From CAJWKT01 sp964465375 (lineage in GTDB: Bacteria; Pseudomonadota; Gammaproteobacteria; Steroidobacterales; Rariloculaceae), in contig CAYXIJ010000013.1 of NCBI GenBank assembly GCA_964465375.1, forward strand, positions 5,126-69,125: DNA of 64,000 nucleotides, written 5' to 3'. The notes under the pieces were generated by a model. That model had not been told where the DNA came from, made no database searches, and saw only the letters and a list, made by a program, of their open reading frames with translations. Every line of letters begins with the position of its first letter. The first letter of the stretch is position 1. Below, one piece after another: positions 53,890-63,852 of the stretch. Position numbers and translations under genes: made by a program.

Positions 53890-54867
53890 ATGGGATTGCT
53901 GGTAGAAGGGAAGTGGAGCACGGACTGGTACGACACAAAGGCTACAGATGGGCGTTTCGTAAGGCAAAGTGCTGGGTTTAGAAATTGGATTACAACGGAT
54001 GGCAGCGCAGGTTTGAGTGGTGAGGGTGGCTTCAAGGCGGAGACCGACCGATATCATCTTTATATTTCTCTGGCTTGCCCTTGGGCTCACCGGACACTAA
54101 TTTTTCGCGCCCTTAAGGGGCTCGAAGAAATGATTTCCGTCTCAGTTGTCAATGCTTTTATGGGCGACAAAGGCTGGACCTTTGAAGACGGGGACAATGT
54201 TGTTCCTGATACGATCAACGACAAGACATATCTTTATGAAATTTATCTTGAGGCTCAGCCTGATTATACAGGGCGCGTTACCGTGCCAATTTTATGGGAC
54301 AAAGAACGTAAAACCATTGTCAGCAATGAATCATCAGAAATCATCCGAATGTTCAACTCTGCGTTTGATGATGCTGGGGCTAAGAAGGGGGACTATTATC
54401 CTGAATCCCTCCGACATCAAATTGATGAATTAAATGATCTTATCTATCCTGGCGTGAATAATGGTGTTTATCGGGCTGGTTTTGCTACAACAGAAAAAGC
54501 CTATGAAGAGGCCGTAGCTGATGTTTTTAAAGCGCTTGATTTTTTAGAGAGCCACCTTGAGAGTCGGCGATATCTTGTTGGTAGCCAGACAACAGAAGCC
54601 GATTGGAGATTACTTACAACGTTACTTCGCTTTGATGCGGTTTATTATGGGCATTTCAAATGTAATTTACGCCGTATCATTGATTATCCTAATTTGTGGG
54701 GATATACCCGAGATCTTTATCAGTTGCCAGGTATTGCAAATACGGTCAATGTCGAGAGCATCAAGCAACACTATTACGGCAGCCATGAGAGCATTAACCC
54801 AACCCGTATAGTCCCAGTGGGTCCTGTGATTGATTTTACCCAGCCCCATACTCGTCATTTGTTGTAA
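53890..54867 (+). CDS. yqjG: Glutathionyl-hydroquinone reductase (YqjG/ECM4-type GST)
   Basis: A GGGAG site lies before ATG 53890. The 325-residue protein has the Xi-class GST active site LACPWAHRTL with Cys63, the same position as in E. coli YqjG. Other family segments are present: GWTFEDGD, YEIYLEAQPDYTGRVTVPILWDK, NESSEIIRMFN, and GVNNGVYRAGFATTEKAYEEA. The enzyme removes glutathione from glutathionyl-hydroquinones. Together with gloB and the GGT it indicates that this organism uses glutathione. Confidence 0.93.
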   Translation: MGLLVEGKWSTDWYDTKATDGRFVRQSAGFRNWITTDGSAGLSGEGGFKAETDRYHLYISLACPWAHRTLIFRALKGLEEMISVSVVNAFMGDKGWTFEDGDNVVPDTINDKTYLYEIYLEAQPDYTGRVTVPILWDKERKTIVSNESSEIIRMFNSAFDDAGAKKGDYYPESLRHQIDELNDLIYPGVNNGVYRAGFATTEKAYEEAVADVFKALDFLESHLESRRYLVGSQTTEADWRLLTTLLRFDAVYYGHFKCNLRRIIDYPNLWGYTRDLYQLPGIANTVNVESIKQHYYGSHESINPTRIVPVGPVIDFTQPHTRHLL

Positions 54868-54886
54868 AACTCGACTTTTTGGCCCG

Positions 54887-55861
54887 CTAATAGACCTCTA
54901 CCATGCACCGGCCGGTGGCTTTTACGCCACGGCGTATCTGGGAGGGCTCCCAATCAATAGGGTCTGTCCCGGAGAGTTTTTCACCTATTTTAAAGTAGCC
55001 GTTGTTCAACTTGTGATGAGCCATGGATTGATAAAGACCGATCTGCATGCCGGCAAGACCGCAGATATAAAGTACCGTTCTCGGGTTCTCTAGTATTGGC
55101 CCAAACTGGGCAATTTGTTCATCAACCAGTTGGTGTATGTAGCAGCCTCGACTACCATCGAGACGTGTTTCCCGGCTTATGGCGGTGTGATAATGGAAGT
55201 TGTCATGTTTAGAGGCAAGATCTGTAAAAAGATCATCGTAAAGCAGGTCACTTGTGTAGGGGGCTCCCATGAGGAGATGAATCTGGCTTGTGGTGGGGCC
55301 GTGATCTGGATGGGATAAAAGTTCCATCGCCATGCCACGGAACGGTGCGATGCCGGTACCAGTTGCGATGAAAACATAGTCATGTTTATCTCGGTCTATT
55401 GGTAAAAGAAAACGCTTTCCGCTGGGGCCAGTAAGCCTTACCTCATCTCCAGGTTTCAGTTTACAGAGGTAATTGCTACAAACACCCAAAAAAAGACCAT
55501 TCTCGGTTGGGCCAGGGCTTCTTTCTTCAGCATTAAATTCATCGATAAGACGTTTGGGGGTTGTAGAGATAATCTTGCCTGCGCCGTCTTCTCCGTAACT
55601 TGGGCAGGCGATCGAGTACAGCCGTACTTTGTGGGGCTTTCCTTTCGGATCTTTGCCTGGAGCAAGAACTCCGAAAGATTGACCTGCTAAGCAATTATTT
55701 TCTAGGGGTGTACCCGAAACATCAATTTCAGTGTGACGAACGAAGCTAGCGGATTTGCCTTTCATGCATGAGTCATTGGACACAACCCTGCCAATCACAG
55801 GATCACTTACCGATGCTAGGTTTTTCGCAACGTTAGGTAGGACCGGAATATCGGCAGTCAC
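54887..55861 (-). CDS. Plant-type ferredoxin-NADP+ reductase
   Basis: The 324-residue protein starts with GTG 55861. It shows KPHKVRLYSIACPSYGEDG (FAD-binding RxYS), GVCSNYLCKLKPGDEVRLTGPSGK, FIATGTGIAPFRGM (NADP-binding) and a C-terminal aromatic residue after RCMVEVY. These match the plastid/cyanobacterial type rather than the common bacterial FPR type. It is 22 bases after korB in the same direction, so it probably transfers electrons from ferredoxin reduced by KorAB to NADP+. Confidence 0.9.
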   Translation of the reverse strand: MTADIPVLPNVAKNLASVSDPVIGRVVSNDSCMKGKSASFVRHTEIDVSGTPLENNCLAGQSFGVLAPGKDPKGKPHKVRLYSIACPSYGEDGAGKIISTTPKRLIDEFNAEERSPGPTENGLFLGVCSNYLCKLKPGDEVRLTGPSGKRFLLPIDRDKHDYVFIATGTGIAPFRGMAMELLSHPDHGPTTSQIHLLMGAPYTSDLLYDDLFTDLASKHDNFHYHTAISRETRLDGSRGCYIHQLVDEQIAQFGPILENPRTVLYICGLAGMQIGLYQSMAHHKLNNGYFKIGEKLSGTDPIDWEPSQIRRGVKATGRCMVEVY

Positions 55862-55883
55862 AGCTTTTTTCGCCCCGCAAAAC

Positions 55884-56789
55884 TCACATCATTCCATTGA
55901 TGACCTTTTGGCTCTGCTCGTCACTCAGGCCTAGTGACCTATGGGCTAGGGCACCACCTTTTTGTAGCACAGGTTCCTGTTGCCCTAGTGCCGGCCTGTC
56001 ATTCGCCTGTAAAAATAGACCGGTGTAGATAGTGTCACCCCATAGCATCGCTTTTTCACAGGCAGCCTTCCAGTCATTTGTGTCGTGATTTTCATCTTCT
56101 AGTCGCCGAATACGCGGCTTAAAAAATTGAACACTATTGTCATGGTTGAATGTGATGCAGGGACTGAATACGCTAATAAGGGAAAAGCCTCGGTGCTCAA
56201 TTGCTTTTTTCATTAGCATCGAGAGATGTTTCGTATCACTAGAGAAACCACGGGCAACAAAGGTAGCACCGTTCATGATTGCAGATGTAACGGGGTTGAA
56301 GGGGAATTCCACACTACCAAAGGGTGTGCTTTTAGTCTTCATATCATGGTTGCTAGTGGGCGATACCTGGCCCGTAGTAAGGCCATAGATTTCGTTGTCC
56401 ATTACGATATAAGTCAGATCTACATTTCGGCGGGCTGTGTGCGTGAAATGGTTACCACCAATACCATAGCCATCACCGTCTCCCCCGGTAGCGATCACGG
56501 TTAGGTTTTGGTTTGCCATTTTCGCACCCGTTGCCACCGCAAGTGCCCGCCCATGAAGAGTATGCATTCCATAGGAATTAAAGAATCCAGGAAAGTTTGA
56601 CGAACAGCCTATGCCGCTAACCGTAAGGATTTCGTGGGGCTTCAAATCAAGGTCCAAGCAGGCCTTCCTCAGGCTATTTAAAACACCAAAGTCACCACAG
56701 CCTGCACACCAGTCAGGGTCCACCCTGCCCTTGAATTCGTTGGCAGTTGTAGGCGCACTTACGAGGGCTCTTGTATCTATTCCATCCAT
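55884..56789 (-). CDS. korB: 2-oxoacid:ferredoxin oxidoreductase beta subunit
   Basis: The 301-residue protein has the TPP and FeS-binding layout of the KorB/PorB subunit: DPDWCAGCGDFGVLNSL, SGIGCSSNFPGFFNSYGMHTLHGRAL, and the TPP motif VIATGGDGDGYGIGGNHF with NEIYGLTTGQVSPTS. The 2-oxoglutarate-type assignment rests on the fused alpha/gamma partner next door. It converts a 2-oxoacid and CoA to an acyl-CoA, reducing ferredoxin. It lies 21 bases after korA. Confidence 0.92.
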   Translation of the reverse strand: MDGIDTRALVSAPTTANEFKGRVDPDWCAGCGDFGVLNSLRKACLDLDLKPHEILTVSGIGCSSNFPGFFNSYGMHTLHGRALAVATGAKMANQNLTVIATGGDGDGYGIGGNHFTHTARRNVDLTYIVMDNEIYGLTTGQVSPTSNHDMKTKSTPFGSVEFPFNPVTSAIMNGATFVARGFSSDTKHLSMLMKKAIEHRGFSLISVFSPCITFNHDNSVQFFKPRIRRLEDENHDTNDWKAACEKAMLWGDTIYTGLFLQANDRPALGQQEPVLQKGGALAHRSLGLSDEQSQKVINGMM

Positions 56790-56810
56790 CTTAGACCTTT
56801 TACAGCTTTG

Positions 56811-58613
56811 TTAAACCATGATTTCTTGAGTTGGCACAGAGTGATCTGTTTTTCCTGCTAGTTGATCCTGAACTGCATCGACGATGTGGTGAGGTGCGAA
56901 AGGTTCTCCGTCATATTTTCGGATATGACCATCGACACTCAACCCAGTTTCGCTTCTTAAGTAACGATAGAATTGTCCAGAATAGTTATTCTCAACGATT
57001 ATTGTCCGTTTGGCATTAGATAGGATCTCAGTTACGGCTTCCACATGAAATGGAACAATCCATTTGATGGGCAAGTGATTTACAGTTACACCTTTAGCCG
57101 CTAGTTGTGTAACTGCTTCTTTAATAACTCCGTAAGTTGATCCCCAGCCGATTAGGGTGACTTCTGCGTTTGCAGATCCTTCTAATTTAGGGGGGGCGAC
57201 TTCTTTTACTGCATTTTTTAGTTTTCGTGCACGCTTTTCGACCATTTTGCGCCGCTTAATTGGGTTAGTGAATTCGTCGCTGATTAGAACACCATCCTGA
57301 TCATGCTCATCAGTTGCAACTATGTGCACATGGCCTTCTAATCCAGGAAGGGCCCTGGGTGAAATACCGCTCTCAGTATCCTTGTAGCGAAGATATTCCT
57401 CTTTTCCTTTGGCGCTGGTAATTATCTCCCCATGATCAATGTGTGGCTGTAAGTTGATGTCATCGGGGTCCGCACTAAAGGTCCCCTCAGAAATTAGCAG
57501 GTCCGAAATGACAATACCGGGGCACTGATATTTGTCACAGTAATTAAACAATTCCGGAATCGTATTGAATGCGTCTAAAGCATCTTGGGGCGCAACGATG
57601 ATTCGCTCGAAGTCCCCTTGGCTGGCACCCAGTGCTTGCCAGAGGTCCCCTTGTTCGGTTTTAGTCGGGACCCCTGTTGAAGGGCCTGCCCGCTGGACGT
57701 TAATGTACACCACTGGGATTTCCATCATTGCTGCCGCGCCGATTGCTTCAGTCATTAACGCAAATCCGCCTCCAGACGTAGCACACATGGCCCTGCAGCC
57801 AACGTGGGCTGCACCTATGACCATATTAGCGACTGCAATTTCATCTTCTGCTTGTCGAACTAAGATATCAAGATCACGTGCGTGTCGGGCCATCCAATGT
57901 AGAACGCCAGTAGATGGGCTCATAGGATAGGCTGCATAGAATTTGACACCGGCTGCAGCGCCACCCATAGCAAGCGCATCATTTCCCGTCCAAAGAGCAA
58001 GCGGTTTCGGGCCCTGAGGAACTGGCTGAGCGTAAGCGTCAAAATTTTCTTCTGCGTATTTGTAGCCCGTTCTCGCTGTGTTTACGTTCTCGTCGATTAC
58101 CGACTTCCCTTTGGATTTAAAGCGTTCGGTAAGCGCCGTTTCTAAGACCTTGAAGTCCAACCCGAGCAAATAGGTGATAACCCCAAGCGCAATAGTATTT
58201 TGAATGACCTTATTTCGGCTCTTATTCGACAACTCAGCGACAGGCAAGGGGCAAAGTTGTACACTCGGTTTCGGCTTACCTGCTTTGATTTTGTCGCTGT
58301 TGAAGATTACATGCCCGCCTGGCCCTATGAGATCTAAGTGCCGGTCCATCGTGTCTTGATTGAGGCAGACCAGCACGTCAAGTTGGTCTCCATGTGTCTC
58401 GATTTTCTGATCGCTTATGCGAATTGTCAGAAAAATGTGGCCACCGCGCACTATCGATTGATAGGCGTTGTAGGCGTTTAGATGGAGCCCACGTCTTGTA
58501 ATTATTTGCGCAAGCATGCCACCAGGGGTAGCAATGCCTTGCCCGGCTGCACCGCCGATAGCAATTGATAAATCAAACTGATCGGTACTCATATATTCTG
58601 GGGAAACACTCAA
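56811..58613 (-). CDS. korA: 2-oxoacid:ferredoxin oxidoreductase, fused gamma-alpha subunit
   Basis: The 600-residue protein has a gamma domain (about 1-190: IGGAAGQGIATPGGMLAQIITRRG) fused to the alpha subunit (about 200-600: GNDALAMGGAAAGVKFYAAYPMSPSTGVLHWMA, TSGGGFALMTEAIGAAAM, VYINVQRAGPSTGVPTKTEQGDLWQAL). This is the two-subunit Kor type, which often works on 2-oxoglutarate; pyruvate or branched-chain acids are alternatives. It is the first gene of a korA-korB-FNR operon, divergent from gloB. Confidence 0.92.
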   Translation of the reverse strand: MSVSPEYMSTDQFDLSIAIGGAAGQGIATPGGMLAQIITRRGLHLNAYNAYQSIVRGGHIFLTIRISDQKIETHGDQLDVLVCLNQDTMDRHLDLIGPGGHVIFNSDKIKAGKPKPSVQLCPLPVAELSNKSRNKVIQNTIALGVITYLLGLDFKVLETALTERFKSKGKSVIDENVNTARTGYKYAEENFDAYAQPVPQGPKPLALWTGNDALAMGGAAAGVKFYAAYPMSPSTGVLHWMARHARDLDILVRQAEDEIAVANMVIGAAHVGCRAMCATSGGGFALMTEAIGAAAMMEIPVVYINVQRAGPSTGVPTKTEQGDLWQALGASQGDFERIIVAPQDALDAFNTIPELFNYCDKYQCPGIVISDLLISEGTFSADPDDINLQPHIDHGEIITSAKGKEEYLRYKDTESGISPRALPGLEGHVHIVATDEHDQDGVLISDEFTNPIKRRKMVEKRARKLKNAVKEVAPPKLEGSANAEVTLIGWGSTYGVIKEAVTQLAAKGVTVNHLPIKWIVPFHVEAVTEILSNAKRTIIVENNYSGQFYRYLRSETGLSVDGHIRKYDGEPFAPHHIVDAVQDQLAGKTDHSVPTQEIMV

Positions 58614-58746
58614 GGATCAATATCTGGGGGTAAATGATGGCACAAATTGAACCAATTTGGCAGGATGATCTCAGGAAAATATTTATTTTTCATCTTGCAA
58701 ACGAATAGTAGAATAGTGTAGGAAATTATTTTTAACGGCGATTTTT

Positions 58747-59538
58747 ATGATTGTTGAGCAAATATGGACAGGCAATGCATACCGCAATTTTAACTACTTA
58801 ATTGCTTGTCCCGAGACAGGAGAAGCCTTGGCTGTTGATCCGCTGGATCACGCAAAATGTTTGGCTGCGGCGAGGGATCATGGTTGGGATGTCAGGCAGA
58901 TTTTGAATACTCACGAACATGGTGATCATACTGGTGGGAATGAGCCTATGATCGCAGCTACAGGTGCCCGTTTATTGGCGCACGCTGGTGCTGTGAATAA
59001 AATCCAGGGCATTGACCTAGGGCTCTCGGGTGGTGACATTGTTAAGGTTGGTAGAAGTGTAGAGCTAGAGGTTTTGGATGCTCCCGGACATACCATGACA
59101 CACGTTTGTCTACTATCGCATACTGAAGCGCCAGCCCTATTCAGTGGCGATACATTGTTCAATGCAGGAGCAGGAAACTGTCACAATGGTGGACACCCCG
59201 CCGAGCTTTATTCGACGTTTTCTGGGCAGCTTTCAGAACTGCCAGATAATGTTCTGGTTTATCCGGGCCATGATTATATTGTCAATAACTTAGAGTTTAC
59301 CTTAGACCGTGAACCCGAAAATAAGGTTGCGCTAAAATTACTTGAAAGTGTTCGTAATCAGGACCCAAACCAGGCCCTTATCTCCACTATCAAGCTCGAA
59401 AAAGAGATTAATACTTTTTTCCGTTTGCAAAATCACTCTGTAATTACCCAGCTCCGAGAGATTTTCCCAGATCTTGCAGAAAATCCAGATTCCAAGACAG
59501 TATTTCTGCGACTTCGGGAATTAAGAAATAAGTGGTAA
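58747..59538 (+). CDS. gloB: Hydroxyacylglutathione hydrolase (glyoxalase II)
   Basis: The 263-residue MBL-fold protein has LNTHEHGDHTGGNEP, APGHTMTHV, LFSGDTLFNAGAGNCHNGG and VYPGHDYIVNNLEFTL, all characteristic of glyoxalase II, which hydrolyses S-lactoylglutathione to lactate and glutathione in the methylglyoxal pathway. Unlike the MBL protein at 26994 the HxHxDH motif is intact. The length is typical. It is divergent from the korA operon. Confidence 0.93.
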   Translation: MIVEQIWTGNAYRNFNYLIACPETGEALAVDPLDHAKCLAAARDHGWDVRQILNTHEHGDHTGGNEPMIAATGARLLAHAGAVNKIQGIDLGLSGGDIVKVGRSVELEVLDAPGHTMTHVCLLSHTEAPALFSGDTLFNAGAGNCHNGGHPAELYSTFSGQLSELPDNVLVYPGHDYIVNNLEFTLDREPENKVALKLLESVRNQDPNQALISTIKLEKEINTFFRLQNHSVITQLREIFPDLAENPDSKTVFLRLRELRNKW

Positions 59539-59720
59539 GCGTACTAAGCAGACTTGTTGCGGCGGATCAATGTTCTATTTTTTTGTACTAATGTGGTGAA
59601 ATTGTATAAATCATTTACCTCAGCTTTCTAAGTAAGTGTCGAGTGGTAACTATAAAGGGTTCCTCAGGTACCGTATCCTTAGGTGAGATGGTTTTTGCTG
59701 AGTTACTCAGGAGGTCACGA

Positions 59721-60662
59721 ATGAAGCCCATACTCTCTTTGATCGTTACACTAATAGCTTTAGTTCTTCCTGTTCGATTAATAGCAGATGAGCGTGACAT
59801 CTCCCATGTTCATGTAGGCGGAGGATTGTCTCACCCCCCTTTTTCTCCAGTTAACCTTATCTGGTACCAGGATATTGTATTTGATGGTTCGTCAGGAAAT
59901 CTAAAGGCTACTAGTCTCGATGTTTATGTTCCCGATCCAGAGATAGCGGGGGCACCTGTCATGGTCTATGTGCACGGCGGTGGTTATGTAGTTGGTGATA
60001 AGGCGTGGCATAAAGATCTTGATCCAAAGCCAGAGTATTTCACGAATAAGCTGGGATACATTTTTGTGAGCACGAACTATCGACTTCTCCCAGAGGGAAA
60101 ATACCCTACAAATACTCAGGATGTAGCGAATGCCTTAGCTTGGGTACATGAGAACATTACAGCTTTTGGTGGTGACCCCGAGCAGATATTTCTGATGGCT
60201 CACTCAGCTGGTGCCGGCCTTGCTTCTCAGGTTGGTACGAACGAAGTATTCTTGGAAAATGCTGGCAAAGAGATGAGCCTACTTAAGGGAGTAATCCTGA
60301 TTGATGGAAGTAATTATGATTTTTCAAATATGGCCCCGGAGCAACGATTAGAGCGTTATGGAGATGATTGGTCGAAGGCGTCCCCTGTTAGCAATATTGG
60401 CCCGGGCAAGAACATTCCTCCTTACCTCTTTCTTCATGTTGAGGAAGGGCTAAGCCCAGGGTCTAGAAGCGCGCAATCAGCGGCAGATATGGCAAAAGCC
60501 TTGTCTGGTGCTGACATAAGGGCGTCTATTGTGTCTTTAGATCATGTTGAGCATTTTGGCGCCAATGAGCGTATTGGTGAGCCAGGAGACATTACAACGG
60601 TTGCAGTGGAACGTTTCTTGGGTGCATTGAGGGGCCCTGATAGAAAACAAATGATACGATAG
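59721..60662 (+). CDS. Exported alpha/beta-hydrolase (carboxylesterase-like)
   Basis: ATG 59721 has AGGAGG six bases upstream and opens directly into a signal peptide (ending LIAD), so the longer frame from 59643 is discarded. The 313-residue enzyme has the oxyanion motif YVHGGGYVVGD, nucleophile AHSAGA, and a C-terminal His in LDHVEHFGAN. It resembles the other exported esterase at 41363 but is a separate gene. Substrate unknown. Confidence 0.9.
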   Translation: MKPILSLIVTLIALVLPVRLIADERDISHVHVGGGLSHPPFSPVNLIWYQDIVFDGSSGNLKATSLDVYVPDPEIAGAPVMVYVHGGGYVVGDKAWHKDLDPKPEYFTNKLGYIFVSTNYRLLPEGKYPTNTQDVANALAWVHENITAFGGDPEQIFLMAHSAGAGLASQVGTNEVFLENAGKEMSLLKGVILIDGSNYDFSNMAPEQRLERYGDDWSKASPVSNIGPGKNIPPYLFLHVEEGLSPGSRSAQSAADMAKALSGADIRASIVSLDHVEHFGANERIGEPGDITTVAVERFLGALRGPDRKQMIR

Positions 60663-60761
60663 TTTCGGTATTCCCAGCATTCATCAACTTTTGGGGGTGG
60701 GGATTATCGTGTGGCTCGTGGTGTCAGATAACCGAAAAATCCAACAGAACCGTTTTTGCTG

Positions 60762-62282
60762 ATGGGTTTAAGGTCTTGTTGGAAATTGAAGAGTAGGCAT
60801 CACTTTCTGTCTTGCGCCACCTTCCTAGCAGTGATTTGGCCACTGTTCTCTTCGGGAGAGCTGCCGCCCGTGCCTATTCCTGAGGAGAATCCGAATACTG
60901 AGCCAAAAAGGTTGCTGGGCAAGATTCTTTTTTGGGATGAGCAACTTTCGAGTGACAACACAGTTGCCTGTGGGACTTGCCACCAACCTGCCTTTGGGGG
61001 TGCAGACCCGAGGCAAGGAAGGCACCCGGGATCGGACCCGGGTTCTATTGATGATGTAATGGGTTCCCCGGGTATTGTGAGTATGCGTGCAGACGGGAGC
61101 CGAGTGGAAGATCCGCTGTTCGGATTTGATCCACAGGTGACGGATAGGTTGACACCCTCAAATTTTGGGGCGCTGTGGGCAGACGAGGTTTTTTGGGATG
61201 GGCGTGCTGGATCTCAGTTCATCGATCCATTGAGTGGGGAGATAGTCATCCACGAGGGAGGTGCACTCGAAAATCAGGTACTTGAAACTTTGGCAAGTAG
61301 CTCTGAGATGGCAAAAATGGGTCGTACGTGGTCGGATCTTACCGGTAAACTTGAACGTGAGCGGCCATTGGCATTAGCCAGAGATTTGCCGGCTGACATA
61401 GCTAGGGCCATTGAGAGCAACCCCAACTACCCTGAACTTTTTACCTTGGCCTTTGGTGATGCTGAAATCACCCCCGCAAGAATTGCCTTTGCAGTGGCAA
61501 GCTATCAGCGTACCTTAGTCGCCGATCAGACTCCTTGGGATCGCTATCAGGCGGGTGAATTGGATGCCCTATCCCAGAGCGCCGTGTATGGCTGGAATAG
61601 TTTTCAAAGTTTGCGATGTGTTAACTGTCATGAGCCACCCATATTTTCTAATAATGATTTTCTCAACATCGGTCTGCGGCGAACCGAATATGACTTAGGT
61701 CGGCAGGCGGTGACTGGGGAGCCTGAGGATGCTGGGGAAATGAAGGTCCCAACCCTGCGCAACGTTGCGCTCCGGAAACGTTTTATGCACACGGGTGAGT
61801 TTTCTGGATTGGGTGCTGCTATTGGATTCTATGTTTCGCCAACGGCCTTGGAGGGGCGAGATGAAATTCCCGGAGCAGGTGTCTATAACTTCAGTTTGGG
61901 AGAGATTATCCAGTACGATCTACTGAGTTTTTTAGAGACTGCTTTAACCGATCCACGAGTAGAGGACGAAGCCTTTCCTTTTGACAGGCCTGTCCTGCGT
62001 ACAGAGCGTGCTAACGATGGAAGTAAGGCACCGTCGGCACCATTAAGATTTCAAGCCACTTATGATGGGGAGGTGTTACAGCTTAACTGGGATCCACCGA
62101 AGGATAAAGAAGGTCTTGTCGATTACATTTTGAGGCGTGACGGGATTGTTATTGCCTTTTTGGCAGGAACAAGCTACACAGACATGGATGTTCAGAGCGA
62201 CTCTGTTGTGACTTATTCCTTAACTGCGCGTAATGCAGCCACAAGTGCATCCCCAGTTGCAGTGCTGCATATCAATCAGTAA
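60762..62282 (+). CDS. Exported di-heme cytochrome c peroxidase-family protein with C-terminal fibronectin-like domain
   Basis: The start is ATG 60762 (TTG 60756 also in frame). About 506 residues hold a signal segment, then LGKILFWDEQLSSDNTVACGTCHQ with heme site Cys70-Cys73-His74, and a second site CVNCHEPP at Cys286. The family includes bacterial cytochrome c peroxidases and MauG. The roughly 90-residue tail (APLRFQATYDGEVLQLNWDPP..YILRRDG) looks like a fibronectin type III module, unusual for CCP. It may act on H2O2 or modify a protein. Confidence 0.9.
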   Translation: MGLRSCWKLKSRHHFLSCATFLAVIWPLFSSGELPPVPIPEENPNTEPKRLLGKILFWDEQLSSDNTVACGTCHQPAFGGADPRQGRHPGSDPGSIDDVMGSPGIVSMRADGSRVEDPLFGFDPQVTDRLTPSNFGALWADEVFWDGRAGSQFIDPLSGEIVIHEGGALENQVLETLASSSEMAKMGRTWSDLTGKLERERPLALARDLPADIARAIESNPNYPELFTLAFGDAEITPARIAFAVASYQRTLVADQTPWDRYQAGELDALSQSAVYGWNSFQSLRCVNCHEPPIFSNNDFLNIGLRRTEYDLGRQAVTGEPEDAGEMKVPTLRNVALRKRFMHTGEFSGLGAAIGFYVSPTALEGRDEIPGAGVYNFSLGEIIQYDLLSFLETALTDPRVEDEAFPFDRPVLRTERANDGSKAPSAPLRFQATYDGEVLQLNWDPPKDKEGLVDYILRRDGIVIAFLAGTSYTDMDVQSDSVVTYSLTARNAATSASPVAVLHINQ

Positions 62283-62362
62283 CTCATTGCGTTTGTTTTG
62301 CTGTACTTTAGAGGCAGGGGTTACGTGCGATGTATTCTGTATAAAAAAATTGAGGTCAGAAA

Positions 62363-63781
62363 ATGGCACAAAAATACGATATGACAATCGGCGGAAGGTC
62401 TGTAATGGCAGATTCCTATATCGATATTCGGAATCCGGCGAACACAGATGAAGTAATCGGAGAAGCGCCGGTGGGGACAAGTGCCCATCTGGATGAGGCT
62501 GTTTCCGCGGCACGGCAGGCCTTCGAAAGTTGGCGGCACTCGAGTGAAGATCAGCGGATCGACGCCTGTCAGGCTATTGTCGGAGTAGTTACTGACAACG
62601 CAGAAGAGCTTGCTATTTTATTGACTAAGGAGCAAGGAAAGCCACTTGGAGGATTGGGTTCTCGGTTTGAAATGGGGGGGTGTGCTGGCTGGGCAGATTA
62701 TACTGCCTCCTTGAGTCTTCCGGATAAGGTTTTAGAGGAAAGCGATGAAAAGCGCGTTGTAATGAAGCGGGAACCGCTGGGTGTAGTGGGATCGATCACG
62801 CCATGGAATTGGCCGCTGATGATCGCAATTTGGCATATTGTGCCTGGAATCCGAACTGGTAATACAGTAATCATTAAGCCGTCGCCATTTACACCGCTCA
62901 GTACACTTCGCATGGTTGAGCTGATGAGCGCAGCCCTACCGAAGGGGCTTGTAAACGTCATTTCCGGCGGCGATGAACTGGGAGCAGATCTCACGAGTCA
63001 TTCAGGCATCAATAAAATTGTCTTTACAGGATCGATTACGACCGGCAAGAAAGTCATGGCGAGTGCCTCGAAGCACGTCACGCCGGTCACGCTGGAACTT
63101 GGCGGCAACGATCCGGGTATCCTTTTGCCGGGTACGGACCCAGCTCCGTTTGTTGAGGGTCTGTTTTTTGGATCGATGATTAATTCTGGTCAAACCTGTG
63201 GGGCCCTAAAGCGCCTGTATGTTCATGAAAATGATCTGAATTTGACTGCCCAAGCATTAGTGGAGTTCAGTAAGAATATCCAGATGGGAGATGGTATGGA
63301 TGAATCCAGTTTGCTTGGACCATTGCAAAATGATCGCCAATTCAACCGTGTTATTGAGCTGGTCGAAGATGCAAAGGCCGCTGGTGCTAAGGTTCTTACC
63401 GGTGGTGCACCAATAGGCGGCGCTAATTTTTTCTATCCGGTGACATTCGTGACGGATATTTCAGATGGTGTGCGCTTAGTAGACGAAGAGCAGTTCGGGC
63501 CAGTGCTGCCAATTATTGCCTACAAGGATTTAGATGAAGCCATTCAGCTTGCCAATAACACCCATTTCGGCTTGGATGCGTCGGTTTGGGGGGCTAATCG
63601 GGACGAAACGGCGGAAGTTGCTGAGCGCCTCGAGGCTGGCACCGTCTACGAAAACAAGCACGCTGAAATTGCCCCTCACATACCGTTCGGTGGCATAAAA
63701 TGCTCGGGTTTTGGTGTTGAGTTTGGAGAAGAAGGCCTGGCTGCATACACTTCTATTAAGGTGATTAACGCAGCAGCGTGA
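62363..63781 (+). CDS. NAD(P)-dependent aldehyde dehydrogenase
   Basis: A GAGGTC site precedes ATG 62363. The 472-residue protein is a standard ALDH: GVVGSITPWNWPLMIAIWH, VTLELGGNDPGI with the catalytic Glu, NSGQTCGALKRLYV with Cys279, and EQFGPVLPIIAYKD. The tail HIPFGGIKCSGFGVEFGEEGL is typical. It oxidises an aldehyde to an acid; the exact substrate, possibly a betaine-type or aliphatic aldehyde, is not clear. Confidence 0.93.
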   Translation: MAQKYDMTIGGRSVMADSYIDIRNPANTDEVIGEAPVGTSAHLDEAVSAARQAFESWRHSSEDQRIDACQAIVGVVTDNAEELAILLTKEQGKPLGGLGSRFEMGGCAGWADYTASLSLPDKVLEESDEKRVVMKREPLGVVGSITPWNWPLMIAIWHIVPGIRTGNTVIIKPSPFTPLSTLRMVELMSAALPKGLVNVISGGDELGADLTSHSGINKIVFTGSITTGKKVMASASKHVTPVTLELGGNDPGILLPGTDPAPFVEGLFFGSMINSGQTCGALKRLYVHENDLNLTAQALVEFSKNIQMGDGMDESSLLGPLQNDRQFNRVIELVEDAKAAGAKVLTGGAPIGGANFFYPVTFVTDISDGVRLVDEEQFGPVLPIIAYKDLDEAIQLANNTHFGLDASVWGANRDETAEVAERLEAGTVYENKHAEIAPHIPFGGIKCSGFGVEFGEEGLAAYTSIKVINAAA

Positions 63782-63852
63782 CTGCACCAAGAGCGGGCTA
63801 GCAAGGCACTTTGTTATTTGTCCGTTTGGATAAGGATCCCTGAGGTGTTTTG

